A DNA stretch of 64,000 nt from an uncultured Gammaproteobacteria bacterium (GCA_947259915.1 CAMYOC010000032.1:1-64000), one strand, 5' to 3'. Shown: positions 16,423-24,884, numbered from the stretch's first letter. Numbers and translations are program-made. Notes: generated from the sequence alone by a model not told the origin.

Positions 16423-17241
16423 ATGACGCCGGCCGGATCTCCATCGATGTCTGTGCCTGATACGGAGCGTGCCGCTGCTCCGCTGCTCGGCGACTGGCTG
16501 GCCCGGGAGCCCTATACGCTGGGCATGTCCTCGGGGTTCTTCAGCTTTTTCGCCCATTGCGGCCTGTTATCGGCCCTGGAGCAGGCCGATCTGCTGCCGC
16601 AGGCCGTCACCGGATCCAGCGCCGGGGCGCTGACCGGTGGGCTGTGGGCCGCCGGTCTGTCGGCCGGTGATATTGCCGAGCTCTATTTTTCTCTACGCAA
16701 GCATGACTTCTGGGATCCCGCCCCCGGGCTTGGTCTGCTGCGCGGCGAACGGTTCCGTCGGTTGTTGCGGACGACCAGTCCGGTCGCAAGCCTGGAAGCG
16801 TGCCCGCGGCCCGCCAGCGTCTCCGTCTTCGATCTGTTCCGCTGCAAGACGCGCGTGCTGCGCAGCGGTGATTTTGCGGACGTCGTTTATGCTTCCTGCG
16901 CGGTGCCGTTGATGTTCCATCCGATCCGCACCCATGGCGGCTTGCTGGTCGATGGCGGCGTCGCCGATCGGCCGGGTCTGGCCAGCGTCACAGCGAGCGC
17001 GCGGGTTTTTCATCATCACATTTCCACCTGTTCGCCATGGCGCCGGCGCAACGGCCGAGCGATCCAGGCGCCACGCCGTGACAACATGGCGTCGCTGATT
17101 ATCGACGGTCTGCCGCGCCCTGGTCCCGATGCACTGGCGGTCGGTCGGCAGGCCTGGCACGCGGCCCGGCGAGCCGCGCTCGAGGCCCTGGGCCGGCGGT
17201 TGCGGGATGACCAGGTAAGGCTGGACGCGGTCGCGGCATAA
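16423..17241 (+). CDS. Patatin-like phospholipase family protein
   Basis: Predicted lipid acyl hydrolase of 272 residues. The nucleophile elbow VTGSSAGALTGGLWAAG contains GxSxG, and LLVDGGVADRPG contains the DGG of the Ser-Asp dyad. The usual Gly-rich oxyanion loop (GGGxRG) is replaced by GMSSGFFSFFAHCGLLSAL, so activity is less certain. No signal peptide is evident. The start may be the ATG at 16423 or the one at 16447 (MSVPDTERAAA). It lies 24 bases after the M49-like gene and 17 before the cysZ-like gene. Confidence 0.8.
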   Translation: MTPAGSPSMSVPDTERAAAPLLGDWLAREPYTLGMSSGFFSFFAHCGLLSALEQADLLPQAVTGSSAGALTGGLWAAGLSAGDIAELYFSLRKHDFWDPAPGLGLLRGERFRRLLRTTSPVASLEACPRPASVSVFDLFRCKTRVLRSGDFADVVYASCAVPLMFHPIRTHGGLLVDGGVADRPGLASVTASARVFHHHISTCSPWRRRNGRAIQAPRRDNMASLIIDGLPRPGPDALAVGRQAWHAARRAALEALGRRLRDDQVRLDAVAA

Positions 17242-17258
17242 CGTGATGGAGAGCAGCA

Positions 17259-17996
17259 TTGTTGACTGATTTCGCCCGCGGCTATCGCTACGGATTACGC
17301 GGTCTGTCCTGGCTTGGTCGGCGCGATGTCCGTGGCCTGGTCATCGTGCCGTTGTTGATCAACGTGGTGATCTTCTCCGCTGGCATGGTCTGGCTGGTCG
17401 GCGCCGTCGAGGGTCTGCAGCTGATGCTGACCGGCTGGTTGCCGGACTGGCTCGACTGGCTGAGCTGGTTGTTGTGGCCGTTGGCGCTGGCCGCGGTGCT
17501 GGTGATCGTGTGGAGCGGCTTCACCATGGTCGCTAATCTGATCGGATCGCCGTTTAACGGGCTGCTCGCAGAGCGCGTGCAAAAGTGCCACCGACCGGAC
17601 CTCGTCGCCGTTCCGCTGCCGTTGTGGCAGGAGGTCGTCAGGGCGCCACTGATGGAGCTGCGCAAGCTGGCGTACTTCATCCTGCTCGCGGTGCCGGTAC
17701 TGCTGTTCGCGCTGATCCCGGGCCTGAACGTATTGGCGCCTGTCGTCTGGGCCGCGTACGGCGCATGGATCTTCGCGCTGGAATATTGCGAATATCCGCT
17801 GGGCAATGCGGGCCATGGGTTTGTTGCCGTCCGGCGGCAACTGCGCGGCCGTCGCGCGCTCGCCCTGGGTTTCGGTGCCGGAGTGATGACGATGACGGTG
17901 ATCCCCGGGCTGAATCTCGTGGCTATGCCAGCGGCGGTGATCGGCGCCAGCCTGATGTGGTGTGATCGGCTGCACGGCAAAGCCGCAGATATGTAA
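17259..17996 (+). CDS. cysZ: CysZ-like (EI24 family) sulfate permease
   Basis: Integral membrane protein of 245 residues with four to six hydrophobic segments. The features FARGYRYGLRGL at the N-terminus, NLIGSPFNGLLAERV after the second hydrophobic hairpin, ELRKLAYFILLAVPVLL, and ALEYCEYPLGNAGHGF match CysZ, which imports sulfate for cysteine synthesis. It starts with TTG (17259 or 17262) preceded by GGAG. No cys genes are near, so the substrate assignment rests on family resemblance. Confidence 0.82.
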   Translation: MLTDFARGYRYGLRGLSWLGRRDVRGLVIVPLLINVVIFSAGMVWLVGAVEGLQLMLTGWLPDWLDWLSWLLWPLALAAVLVIVWSGFTMVANLIGSPFNGLLAERVQKCHRPDLVAVPLPLWQEVVRAPLMELRKLAYFILLAVPVLLFALIPGLNVLAPVVWAAYGAWIFALEYCEYPLGNAGHGFVAVRRQLRGRRALALGFGAGVMTMTVIPGLNLVAMPAAVIGASLMWCDRLHGKAADM

Positions 17997-18028
17997 TAGA
18001 ATACGGCCGTGCGCAGGGACTCCAGACC

Positions 18029-18631
18029 ATGCTGAAGATCGAGAACAAAGCCATCCACGTGGTCGATGGCGCCATCGCCCAGCCCATGGTCGAGGGCTTG
18101 TTCGAGTACGCAGTCGCTTCCTGCCGTACCGGCTGGCGCTATGGCGACGTGGCCGACGCCAAGTACAGCACCAATCCCTTCTGGGGTGCGACGGTGATGA
18201 GCGAGGAGCGGCATGGTACGGACGATCCTCACACGATCGATGAGACGCCGGAGATCTTTCAGCAGCTGTGGCAGAGACTGCAACAGGGGCTGCAGCCATT
18301 CCGCTTCACGCTGCGCGATATCTTTATCAACGGCCAGACCTACGGCTTAGAGAACGCGATACATACCGACTGTCCTCATGACGAGGAGGGTTGGTACACG
18401 GTGCTGATCTATGTCAATCCGAAGTGGCACGTGGACTGGGGCGGAGAGACGGTGTTCTACAACAAGGCGCGGACCGATCCGGTGTACGTCGTGTTACCCA
18501 AACCCGGGCGTATCCTGTTTTTTGATGCCCGGCATCATCACTGGGGACGCGCGCCGACCCGCAACACCCAGGATCTGCGCGTGACCGTCGCCTTCTGTCT
18601 TACCCGTGCCGAGGACAGTGCGGTCCCCTGA
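18029..18631 (+). CDS. 2-oxoglutarate/Fe(II)-dependent oxygenase
   Basis: Predicted hydroxylase of 200 residues with a double-stranded beta-helix core. The iron-binding triad is readable as His and Asp in AIHTDCPHDEEGW and a distal His in FFDARHHHWGRAP; RVTVAFCL a few residues on holds the Arg expected to bind 2-oxoglutarate. The strand WTVLIYVN-like segment (YTVLIYVNPKW) and WGGETVFYN between them fit the prolyl-hydroxylase-like 2OG family. It is the first gene of a coupled block with an L,D-transpeptidase and a second 2OG oxygenase. Substrate unknown. Confidence 0.88.
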   Translation: MLKIENKAIHVVDGAIAQPMVEGLFEYAVASCRTGWRYGDVADAKYSTNPFWGATVMSEERHGTDDPHTIDETPEIFQQLWQRLQQGLQPFRFTLRDIFINGQTYGLENAIHTDCPHDEEGWYTVLIYVNPKWHVDWGGETVFYNKARTDPVYVVLPKPGRILFFDARHHHWGRAPTRNTQDLRVTVAFCLTRAEDSAVP

Positions 18632-18638
18632 GCCGATC

Positions 18639-19178
18639 ATGAGAAGCTGCGCTCGACAAACCTCGCTCACACTCCTCATCGGCCTCATCTGGTCCTCGCT
18701 TGCATGGTCCGATGGCGCCGCCTATGTCGGCTTCTCCCCGTCTGACGATCCATGGGCCGCGGATCGGGTGCTGGTGGTCAAGAGCGAGCGTCAGTTATAT
18801 CTGATGCGCGGCGATGAGGTGCTGCGCAAACATCGCATCTCCCTCGGCCAGAATCCGATCGGGCACAAACAGGAAGAGGGTGACAATCGCACGCCCGAGG
18901 GAGAGTACCTGCTGGACTGGCGTAATGCCGACAGCGCCTTCTACATGGCCATGCATATCTCTTACCCAAACGACTATGATCTGCGCCAGGCGCGACGGCG
19001 CGGCGTGAATCCGGGCAACCTGATCATGATCCACGGCCTGCCCAACGACAGTGAGCCGAACCTGAGCGATTATCTCGGCGAGGACTGGACCAACGGCTGT
19101 ATCGCGGTCAGCAACCAGGCGATGATCGATATCTGGCTTTCGGTCCAGGACAACACGCCGATCACGATCCTCCCTTGA
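18639..19178 (+). CDS. L,D-transpeptidase (YkuD family)
   Basis: Exported enzyme of 179 residues. The ATG at 18639, just after the upstream stop, gives a signal peptide (LTLLIGLIWSSLAWSDG). The YkuD domain begins DRVLVVKSERQLYLMRGDEV. The catalytic region shows MIHGLPND (His) and WTNGCIAVSN (Ser/Thr-x-Gly-Cys, catalytic Cys). Such enzymes make 3-3 cross-links in peptidoglycan or attach proteins to it. The stop codon overlaps the next start as TGATG, so it is translationally coupled to the second 2OG oxygenase. Confidence 0.92.
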   Translation: MRSCARQTSLTLLIGLIWSSLAWSDGAAYVGFSPSDDPWAADRVLVVKSERQLYLMRGDEVLRKHRISLGQNPIGHKQEEGDNRTPEGEYLLDWRNADSAFYMAMHISYPNDYDLRQARRRGVNPGNLIMIHGLPNDSEPNLSDYLGEDWTNGCIAVSNQAMIDIWLSVQDNTPITILP

Positions 19179-19900
19179 TGTCCGGCGCCGACGATCCCAT
19201 CGCGAACGACGGCGACCCCCAGGTGGAGTCGTTTTTCGCCGTGCCGATCGCCCGCGCCTGGCTGCCCGGGTACGAGGACTTGTGCGCACGGCTCAGCCAG
19301 GTGTTTCTCGAGCGCGCGGACCAGGGCGATACGTATCGGCACCAGAAGCGCATCGACACCATGCACGGCGATCTGTTCGAGAGCCGTTTCGATCTGTTCC
19401 GCTGGCCGGACCCACCGATACGAGAGCTGGCCGCCGGCTGCCACGAAGCCCTGGCAAAGCTGGTGCGCAAGCTCAACGACTACAGTGAGGAAGAACTCGC
19501 CGGCTTGCGTTTTAGCTACCACGCCTGGTTCCACATCACCCGCAAGTTCGGTTACCAGGGACAGCACAATCATCCCAATGCGTCCTGGTCGGGGATCTTC
19601 TGCGTCGATCCGGGCGACGAGGTCCCGCAACGACCGGACAGCGGCCTGGTGCGTTTTCACGACCCCAGGACCCACATCGACATGTATGCGGATGCCGGCA
19701 ACCGTGAGCTGCAGATGCCATGGAGCATCGGCAGCTGCGACTGGCGCCACCGGCGCGGACAGCTGGTGATGTTCCCTTCCTATCTGCGCCACGAAATCTA
19801 TCCTTACGTGGGTGAACGGCCGCGCATCGTGGTGGCGTTCAATTGCTGGATCCATCGTGCCGGACAGGTCCGCCACTCCAGCGGTGAAGTCATTGAGTGA
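19178..19900 (+). CDS. Putative 2OG-Fe(II) oxygenase, TIGR02466 type
   Basis: Protein of 240 residues resembling the TIGR02466 / 2OG-FeII_Oxy_5 group. Signatures are FAVPIARAWLPGYEDL at the N-terminus, QHNHPNASWSGIFCV with the first iron His, RFHDPR, and GQLVMFPSYLRHEIYPY with the distal His, followed by RPRIVVAFN with the co-substrate Arg. Unlike the oxygenase at 18029 it shows no extended similarity outside these motifs, so the two are not a recent duplication. The ATG overlaps the transpeptidase stop by one base. Substrate unknown. Confidence 0.85.
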   Translation: MSGADDPIANDGDPQVESFFAVPIARAWLPGYEDLCARLSQVFLERADQGDTYRHQKRIDTMHGDLFESRFDLFRWPDPPIRELAAGCHEALAKLVRKLNDYSEEELAGLRFSYHAWFHITRKFGYQGQHNHPNASWSGIFCVDPGDEVPQRPDSGLVRFHDPRTHIDMYADAGNRELQMPWSIGSCDWRHRRGQLVMFPSYLRHEIYPYVGERPRIVVAFNCWIHRAGQVRHSSGEVIE

Positions 19901-21335
19901 GCCGTTCCGGGCTCTGCCCGATGCGACCTCCATACTCGAATCCATGATCACGGGCCGGCGCTCGGCACTCGACGTTGTCGGCGAACATCTGCATCGGATA
20001 AAGCAACTCGATCCGCATCTCAACGCCGCAACGAGCGTGCTCGAGGAACAGGCGCTGGCCGCAGCTGCCGCGCCCCATCCGGGGCCCCTCGCGGGGCTGC
20101 CGATTTCGGTCAAGGAGACCTTCGCGCTGAGCGGGCACACGATCACCGCGGGTTCTTTGCGCATGCCGCCGGTGGCCGTGCAGCGCGATGCGGCGGCGGT
20201 GGCCCGACTCAAGGCGGCGGGGGCGATCGTCGTCGCGCGGGCCAACGTACCGGAGTTCGTGATGGCCGGCGAGACCGACAATCCACGCTATGGGCGCACC
20301 AACAACCCCTGGGCAGCGGAGCGAACCTGCGGCGGCTCCTCGGGCGGCGACGGCGCGCTGGTGGCTTCCGCCTGCGTGGCCGCCGGGCTGGGCAGCGATA
20401 TCCTGGGTTCGATACGCATCCCGGCCAGCTTCTGCGGCGTGGTCGGGTTCAAGCCGGCGTCGGCGGCGGTGAACAAGCGCGACAGCTGGCCGTCTCTGGA
20501 CGGGCTTTTTACCGACAGCTGGCTGGCGGCAGGTCCCATCGCCCGCAGTGTTCGCGATATTCGCCTGCTCTACGGCGTTCTTGCCGAATCGCCGCCGCCT
20601 GCGCCCGCACCGATCGCCGGGCAGCGGCTGATCCTGCCGGCAGATTTCCCGCTCGCGTATCGCGATGCTGCCATCCCCGCGGCCCTGAACGCGGGTCAGC
20701 AAGCACTGTTTGCCGCCGGCATGCAGCCCGAGCGGGCGGTTCTCGGTGACGTCCGGCGCTGGTACAAGACCATGGTGCGCTATCTGGCATGGGAGCTGAT
20801 GCCCCTGCTTCAGGCGGGCCTGACCAACGCCGGCGGCGAGGCGTTCTCCCTGTGGCGCGAGGGTTTGTCCCGATTGCGCGGTGGCGGTGATATCTATGAG
20901 GGTCTTTATCGGCTGCTGCTGGTGGGGCCGATGGTGCGCTACAGACGTGCGAGCAGCGCGCACCAAGCGGTCGCGTTGCTCGAGACAGCGCGGATCTCGG
21001 TGCGCAAATGCCTGGGCCAGGACGGCGTCATGCTGCTGCCCACGCTGGGTCTGCTGGCGCCCCGTCATGGCGAGATGAACCGGCTTTCCCTGCGCCCCGG
21101 AGTCAATCGCCTGATGACGCCCGTCACCTTGTGCAATTATCTCGACCTGCCCGCCATCACCGTTCCCGCCTGGCGCTGCCGCGACGCCCAGAGCGGGCTG
21201 GCGCCAGGTCTGATGCTGGTCTCGGCGCCAGGTGCCGAGGGGCTGTTGCTCGACGCAGCGCTGGCGCTGGAGGCAGCGGTCGGCGCTCCACAGGCGCACG
21301 ATGAGCCCCGTGCGGAATCCCCTGGCAGGAACTGA
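19884..21335 (+). CDS. Amidase signature family enzyme
   Basis: Cytoplasmic-type Ser-cisSer-Lys amidase, 483 residues from a GTG at 19884 that overlaps the end of the oxygenase by 17 bases; an ATG at 19812 would overlap more and is disfavoured. The catalytic Lys is in LPISVKETF, the cis-Ser in CGGSSGGDGAL, and the nucleophile in DILGSIRIPASFCGVVGFKP. The family cleaves or forms amide bonds in many compounds, from fatty amides to Glu-tRNA. GatCAB identity is unlikely because gatB and gatC are absent. It belongs to the oxygenase/transpeptidase block by overlap. Confidence 0.88.
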   Translation: MKSLSEPFRALPDATSILESMITGRRSALDVVGEHLHRIKQLDPHLNAATSVLEEQALAAAAAPHPGPLAGLPISVKETFALSGHTITAGSLRMPPVAVQRDAAAVARLKAAGAIVVARANVPEFVMAGETDNPRYGRTNNPWAAERTCGGSSGGDGALVASACVAAGLGSDILGSIRIPASFCGVVGFKPASAAVNKRDSWPSLDGLFTDSWLAAGPIARSVRDIRLLYGVLAESPPPAPAPIAGQRLILPADFPLAYRDAAIPAALNAGQQALFAAGMQPERAVLGDVRRWYKTMVRYLAWELMPLLQAGLTNAGGEAFSLWREGLSRLRGGGDIYEGLYRLLLVGPMVRYRRASSAHQAVALLETARISVRKCLGQDGVMLLPTLGLLAPRHGEMNRLSLRPGVNRLMTPVTLCNYLDLPAITVPAWRCRDAQSGLAPGLMLVSAPGAEGLLLDAALALEAAVGAPQAHDEPRAESPGRN

Positions 21336-21354
21336 TCCTGGAGAAACCCAACCA

Positions 21355-22719
21355 TTGAATGCGCTCAAAGCCGAAGTCGTGATCTCCCCGAGCGGGAGCC
21401 TGGATGTGCTCTCCCAGCAGGAGGTCGCAAAGCTCATGGATGCAGGTCATGGCGGTGTCCATGACCTGCTGCGTCGCTGCTCTCTCGCCGTCCTCAACTG
21501 CGGCGGTGAGATCGATGATGCGCGCCAGGTGTTCCGTATGTTCCGGAATTTCGAGATCGAACTGGTACAGCAGGAACGTGGCATCAAGCTGCGGCTGAGC
21601 AACGCGCCGGCGGCGGCCTTTGTTGACGGCAAGCTTATCCGCGGTATCCGCGAACATCTGTTCGCGGTGCTGAGGGATATCGTCTATGTCACCGAAGAGA
21701 TCGCCAATCGCCCTGAGTACAGCGGGCCGGGCGGCGCCACCGAGGCGGTGTTCCAGATCCTGCGCAACGCGGACGTGTTGCGTTCGCGCACCGATCCGAA
21801 CATCGTCGTCTGCTGGGGTGGCCACGCCATCAGCCGCGAAGAATACGATTACAGCAAGGCGGTGGGCTATGAACTCGGTCTGCGCGGGCTAGACGTTTGC
21901 ACCGGCTGCGGCCCCGGAGCGATGAAGGGTCCGATGAAGGGTGCCGCCGTCGGTCACGCCAAACAGCGTCTGGCAGACGGTCGTTATATCGGCATCACCG
22001 AGCCGGGGATCATCGCCGCGGAGGCGCCCAACCCCATCGTCAATGCCCTGGTGATCCTGCCGGATATCGAGAAGCGCCTGGAGGCGTTCGCGCGTTTCGG
22101 ACATGGCTTCGTCGTCTTCCCCGGCGGGGTCGGTACCGCGGAGGAGATCCTTTATCTGCTCGGTGTGTTGTTCAATCCCGCCAATGCCCAGCTACCATTT
22201 CCGCTGGTGTTGACCGGCCCGGAGTCGAGCGCGCCCTATTTCGCTCAGCTGGACCGTTTCCTGCGCGGCAGTCTCGGTGACAAGGTGGCCGAGCGATACG
22301 AGATCCTGGTCGGCGACCCAGCCGAAGTAGCCCGGCGGATGCTGACGGGGATGGCTGCGGTGAAGACGTATCGCCGCAGTACCGGCGACGCATTCTTTTT
22401 CAATTGGCGACTGGCGGTGGAAGAGGTGTTCCAGCTGCCGTTCCCGGGTGATCATGAGTCGATGGCGGCGCTAGAGTTGAGCCGTTCTCAGCCAACACAT
22501 GAACTGGCGGCGAATCTGCGCCGCGCATTCTCCGGCATCGTCGCCGGCAACGTGAAGGAGCATGGCGTACGTGCCATCGAGGCGCGCGGCCCGTTCGAGA
22601 TCCACGGTGATGTCGAGGTGCTCGAACCGCTCGACGAGTTGCTGCGTGCCTTTGTGCGTCAATCCCGCATGCGTCTGCCGGGCGTGGAATATACGCCTTG
22701 TTACCGGGTGGTCCGATAG
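21355..22719 (+). CDS. ppnN: Nucleotide 5'-monophosphate nucleosidase PpnN (YgdH, LOG family)
   Basis: Hydrolyses purine and pyrimidine nucleoside monophosphates to base and ribose phosphate; the enzyme is a (p)ppGpp target in E. coli. The TTG at 21355 gives 454 residues, the E. coli length, and aligns the start ISPSGSLDVLSQQEVAKL with the known N-terminus; an ATG at 21301 would overlap the amidase. LOG-family motifs GCGPGAMKGPMKGA and FPGGVGTAEEILY (PGGxGTxxE) are intact. The gene lies 19 bases after the amidase, so joint transcription is likely. Confidence 0.95.
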   Translation: MNALKAEVVISPSGSLDVLSQQEVAKLMDAGHGGVHDLLRRCSLAVLNCGGEIDDARQVFRMFRNFEIELVQQERGIKLRLSNAPAAAFVDGKLIRGIREHLFAVLRDIVYVTEEIANRPEYSGPGGATEAVFQILRNADVLRSRTDPNIVVCWGGHAISREEYDYSKAVGYELGLRGLDVCTGCGPGAMKGPMKGAAVGHAKQRLADGRYIGITEPGIIAAEAPNPIVNALVILPDIEKRLEAFARFGHGFVVFPGGVGTAEEILYLLGVLFNPANAQLPFPLVLTGPESSAPYFAQLDRFLRGSLGDKVAERYEILVGDPAEVARRMLTGMAAVKTYRRSTGDAFFFNWRLAVEEVFQLPFPGDHESMAALELSRSQPTHELAANLRRAFSGIVAGNVKEHGVRAIEARGPFEIHGDVEVLEPLDELLRAFVRQSRMRLPGVEYTPCYRVVR

Positions 22720-22876
22720 CCGCAGATTAAGTCAAATAAATCAAACAAATAGCGTTAATCCGCTCACATATCTGCGAATCAATCGCGTCTCTCTCGAGAC
22801 AGTGTGAATCAAGTCACGGTTGCCCCCGGTCAGGGTCCCTATATTTCCATCCATCAAGATCGGAGCGGAGATCCGA

Positions 22877-23125
22877 GTGGCCACAGACCAGCGACCAAGA
22901 TCACTCGCCAATATCGCACAGGGGCGGTCCCGCGATGATGTGGCGCGTGATGTCGCCGACGCCCGGACACCTACGGCGATCGGTTGGGGCGCCTATCCGG
23001 GCCCGGTCGGCAGCGGCCAAGCCGTGTCGCGGCATAAGGGTGCGCGCAATTTGCACACCCTGAAAGCCTACAAGGCCTGGGCGGCAAAAGTTCGGGCCAA
23101 CTGGGACAGCGACGCCGGATCTTGA
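22877..23125 (+). CDS. Unknown small protein (82 aa)
   Basis: Starts at GTG 22877 with GGAG 8 bases upstream. The product is polar, without signal or membrane segment; it has an Arg/Asp-rich first half (RSRDDVARDVADAR), a Gly/Pro turn (GWGAYPGPVGSG) and a basic helix-like end (KAYKAWAAKVRANW). I recognise no family. Its stop is followed by another small ORF, and 157 bases of AT-richer sequence precede it after ppnN, a plausible promoter region in which I could not fix a hexamer pair. Confidence 0.45.
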   Translation: MATDQRPRSLANIAQGRSRDDVARDVADARTPTAIGWGAYPGPVGSGQAVSRHKGARNLHTLKAYKAWAAKVRANWDSDAGS

Positions 23126-23157
23126 ACAAGCCTCTTGGGGAAGCGGGGGGACCCATC

Positions 23158-23343
23158 ATGTACGTCGTCGAAGGCGGCCTGGCATCCGTGAATAGAAAGA
23201 ATCCATCTACCTTGCGCGATCGACTCGCGTGGATCTCCGAAGCGCGCGTCGCGGCAGCGTCCGCTCGCGAAATGGAGCGCGCCCGGTTCCATCCCGAGTT
23301 CGTTCTTACGCTCCCGCACCAGCTGCAAAGAAATACCGGCTGA
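23158..23343 (+). CDS. Possible small protein (61 aa)
   Basis: The ATG at 23158 is preceded by six G residues at good spacing (23145-23150). The product begins MYVVEGGLASVNRK, then a helix-like stretch rich in Ala, Arg and Glu (ISEARVAAASAREMERARF). A TTG at 23122, overlapping the previous stop, would extend it by 12 residues. No family recognised. Low confidence because it rests only on the ribosome site and the open frame. Confidence 0.35.
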   Translation: MYVVEGGLASVNRKNPSTLRDRLAWISEARVAAASAREMERARFHPEFVLTLPHQLQRNTG

Positions 23344-23414
23344 CACCAGCCTGCGGCAAACCATCTGCCGGCGCAGCCGTATAATGGCCGTTACCGCCGC
23401 ACCGGGGATTGCAG

Positions 23415-24260
23415 ATGAGCTCGGTCTTGACGCTGGCCGCTGTCACCGCATTGGCCACCATCGTTGCCGTGGCGGTCGCAATCGGGCGTCTCCGTTATCG
23501 ACGCCGCAAGGCTTCGTTCCGTCGCATCTTTAACGCGCTCGCGTTGCCCAACGTGACCGAGGATCGTTGCGACATCCGCCAGTTGATCCTGCTGCCCCCG
23601 CCCGCCGGCCGTTATCTGCGGCGTGCGCTGCCCGCGGACGGCTGGCTGGCACGCACCGTGGATCTCTATCTGGTGGGTCGCATAAGGCCACAGCCGGGTG
23701 CCGGCTGGATCGGCTTCGAGGCCCACCAGCGTATCTGTCCCGAGCGCGGGTTTATCTGCGAATCGAGGCTCCAGGGCCTCGGTCCGGTCACGCTGGAGGG
23801 CGCCGAGTATCTGTTCGAACAGACAGCCGGCAGCGAGTTCTTTCTCGGCCATGCCGTGAATCTGGTGCGAGAAAGCGGCGAGGCTCTGCGGCGCAATGCG
23901 GCAGGACGGCTGTTGATCGAGTCGATATGGCTGCCGGGTGCTCTGATCCCCGAGGGCGGCGTACGCTGGCAGCCGGGTGATCACCAGAGCGCGACGGCGG
24001 TGGTCCCCGCCACCGCTGGCAACGTGGCGCTGAATTTCGTCGTTGCCGACGACGGCGCCCTGATCGAAGTCAGCATGATGCGTCACGGCGATGCCGGGCT
24101 GGGTCATGAACAGAAGGTCCCGTTCACCTTCAGGGTGGAAGACGAAGCAAGCTGGGACGGCTACACCGTCCCCAGCGAGGTCGTCGGCATCTGGGATCAC
24201 GGCACCCGGGCGGCGTTCCCCTTTTTGCAGTTTCGGGTCGAGAACGCTCGATATTTTTGA
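23415..24260 (+). CDS. Membrane-anchored DUF6544/DUF6920-like protein
   Basis: Protein of 281 residues. The ATG at 23415 has GGGGA 7 bases upstream. One N-terminal membrane segment (LAAVTALATIVAVAVAIG) is followed by a basic stretch (RLRYRRRKASFRR) and a soluble domain with VDLYLVGRIRPQPG, GWIGFEAHQRICPERGFIC, an ESIWLPGALIPEGGVRW segment, and DGYTVPSEVVGIWDHG near the end. These alternating segments are those of the DUF6544/DUF6920-type proteins, whose function is unknown. It stands alone in transcription as far as I can see. Confidence 0.6.
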   Translation: MSSVLTLAAVTALATIVAVAVAIGRLRYRRRKASFRRIFNALALPNVTEDRCDIRQLILLPPPAGRYLRRALPADGWLARTVDLYLVGRIRPQPGAGWIGFEAHQRICPERGFICESRLQGLGPVTLEGAEYLFEQTAGSEFFLGHAVNLVRESGEALRRNAAGRLLIESIWLPGALIPEGGVRWQPGDHQSATAVVPATAGNVALNFVVADDGALIEVSMMRHGDAGLGHEQKVPFTFRVEDEASWDGYTVPSEVVGIWDHGTRAAFPFLQFRVENARYF

Positions 24261-24289
24261 GCTACATCCTCACCCCTGTCGACCGCCAG

Positions 24290-24313
24290 ATCGTCGATCC
24301 ATCGATCGACGAT
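24290..24313. repeat. Perfect 10-bp inverted repeat
   Basis: ATCGTCGATC and GATCGACGAT around a CATC loop, 30 bases after the stop of the DUF6544-like gene. Six bases after it comes TTTT, so it may act as a weak terminator for that gene; an operator is the alternative. The rest of 24261-24410 shows nothing else I can identify. Confidence 0.55.
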
Positions 24314-24410
24314 GCCCCCTTTTGGTTCCGGTTTGCGACGCGATTCACGGTAGCAAAAACCTCACCGGTCTAGGCTCGTGCTCCCTGTAAGCAGTGACGG
24401 CGGGAGCCTG

Positions 24411-24551
24411 ATGGAACGAGTAGTGCAGTTCTTTGACGAAGTGGACGAGCTCGCGGTTTTTGTCCGCGAGGCAGGGGCACGCTCCGCTCGGGTATTGTTG
24501 CTGGGATCCCTCATGTTGTTGATTTTGCTCGCCAGCACGAGCCTTGGGTGA
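24411..24551 (+). CDS. Candidate small membrane protein (46 aa)
   Basis: Short ORF starting at ATG 24411 with GGGAG 5 bases upstream. The product begins MERVVQFFDEVDELAVFVRE, an amphipathic acidic helix, and ends in one hydrophobic segment (VLLLGSLMLLILLAS). That two-part layout is common among real small membrane proteins and unusual in random GC-rich frames. No family recognised. The neighbour downstream is another small ORF with a ribosome site. Confidence 0.5.
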   Translation: MERVVQFFDEVDELAVFVREAGARSARVLLLGSLMLLILLASTSLG

Positions 24552-24656
24552 AGCGCCGTACATGTGGCAAAAGCCCCAATCTGTGAAGCCGCGCACAGCT
24601 TGGCGAGCGGCTCAGGGATAGACTGCTTACGTAGACGCATTGCAGGGGTAAACAGC

Positions 24657-24884
24657 ATGGCATTTGACAGAAAGCCTGCGCCAGACGGCGACTCCAGACC
24701 GACCGGATCCAGCGACCCATATCTGGGCAACCTGGCCGCCTCCAATCGAGGCGTCGGGCTGGAATCCGCATGCCCCCAGGGCAGCGAGTCAGTGTGGGCC
24801 GGCGACGACCGCCGCTCCGACACGATTACCTGCTTTGATCCTTATATCGTCGAATTGACCCGACCGATCCGCTCCGGGTTCTGA
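24657..24884 (+). CDS. Unknown small protein (75 aa)
   Basis: ATG at 24657 preceded by AGGGG. The product starts MAFDRKPAPDGDSRP, is polar and low in complexity at the start, and ends CFDPYIVELTRPIRSGF. No signal, membrane segment or known motif. It lies 105 bases after the small membrane protein. The 234 bases from its stop to msrB hold nothing else I can identify. Low to moderate confidence. Confidence 0.4.
   Translation: MAFDRKPAPDGDSRPTGSSDPYLGNLAASNRGVGLESACPQGSESVWAGDDRRSDTITCFDPYIVELTRPIRSGF

Noticed and set aside
14863..16557. Long antisense frame over the M49-like gene
   Set aside because: The plus-strand protein has a signal peptide and zinc motifs; the antisense product has the low-information composition of a shadow frame.
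19890..21437. Long antisense frame over the amidase
   Set aside because: Amidase catalytic motifs are intact on the plus strand; no ribosome site or family match on the minus strand.
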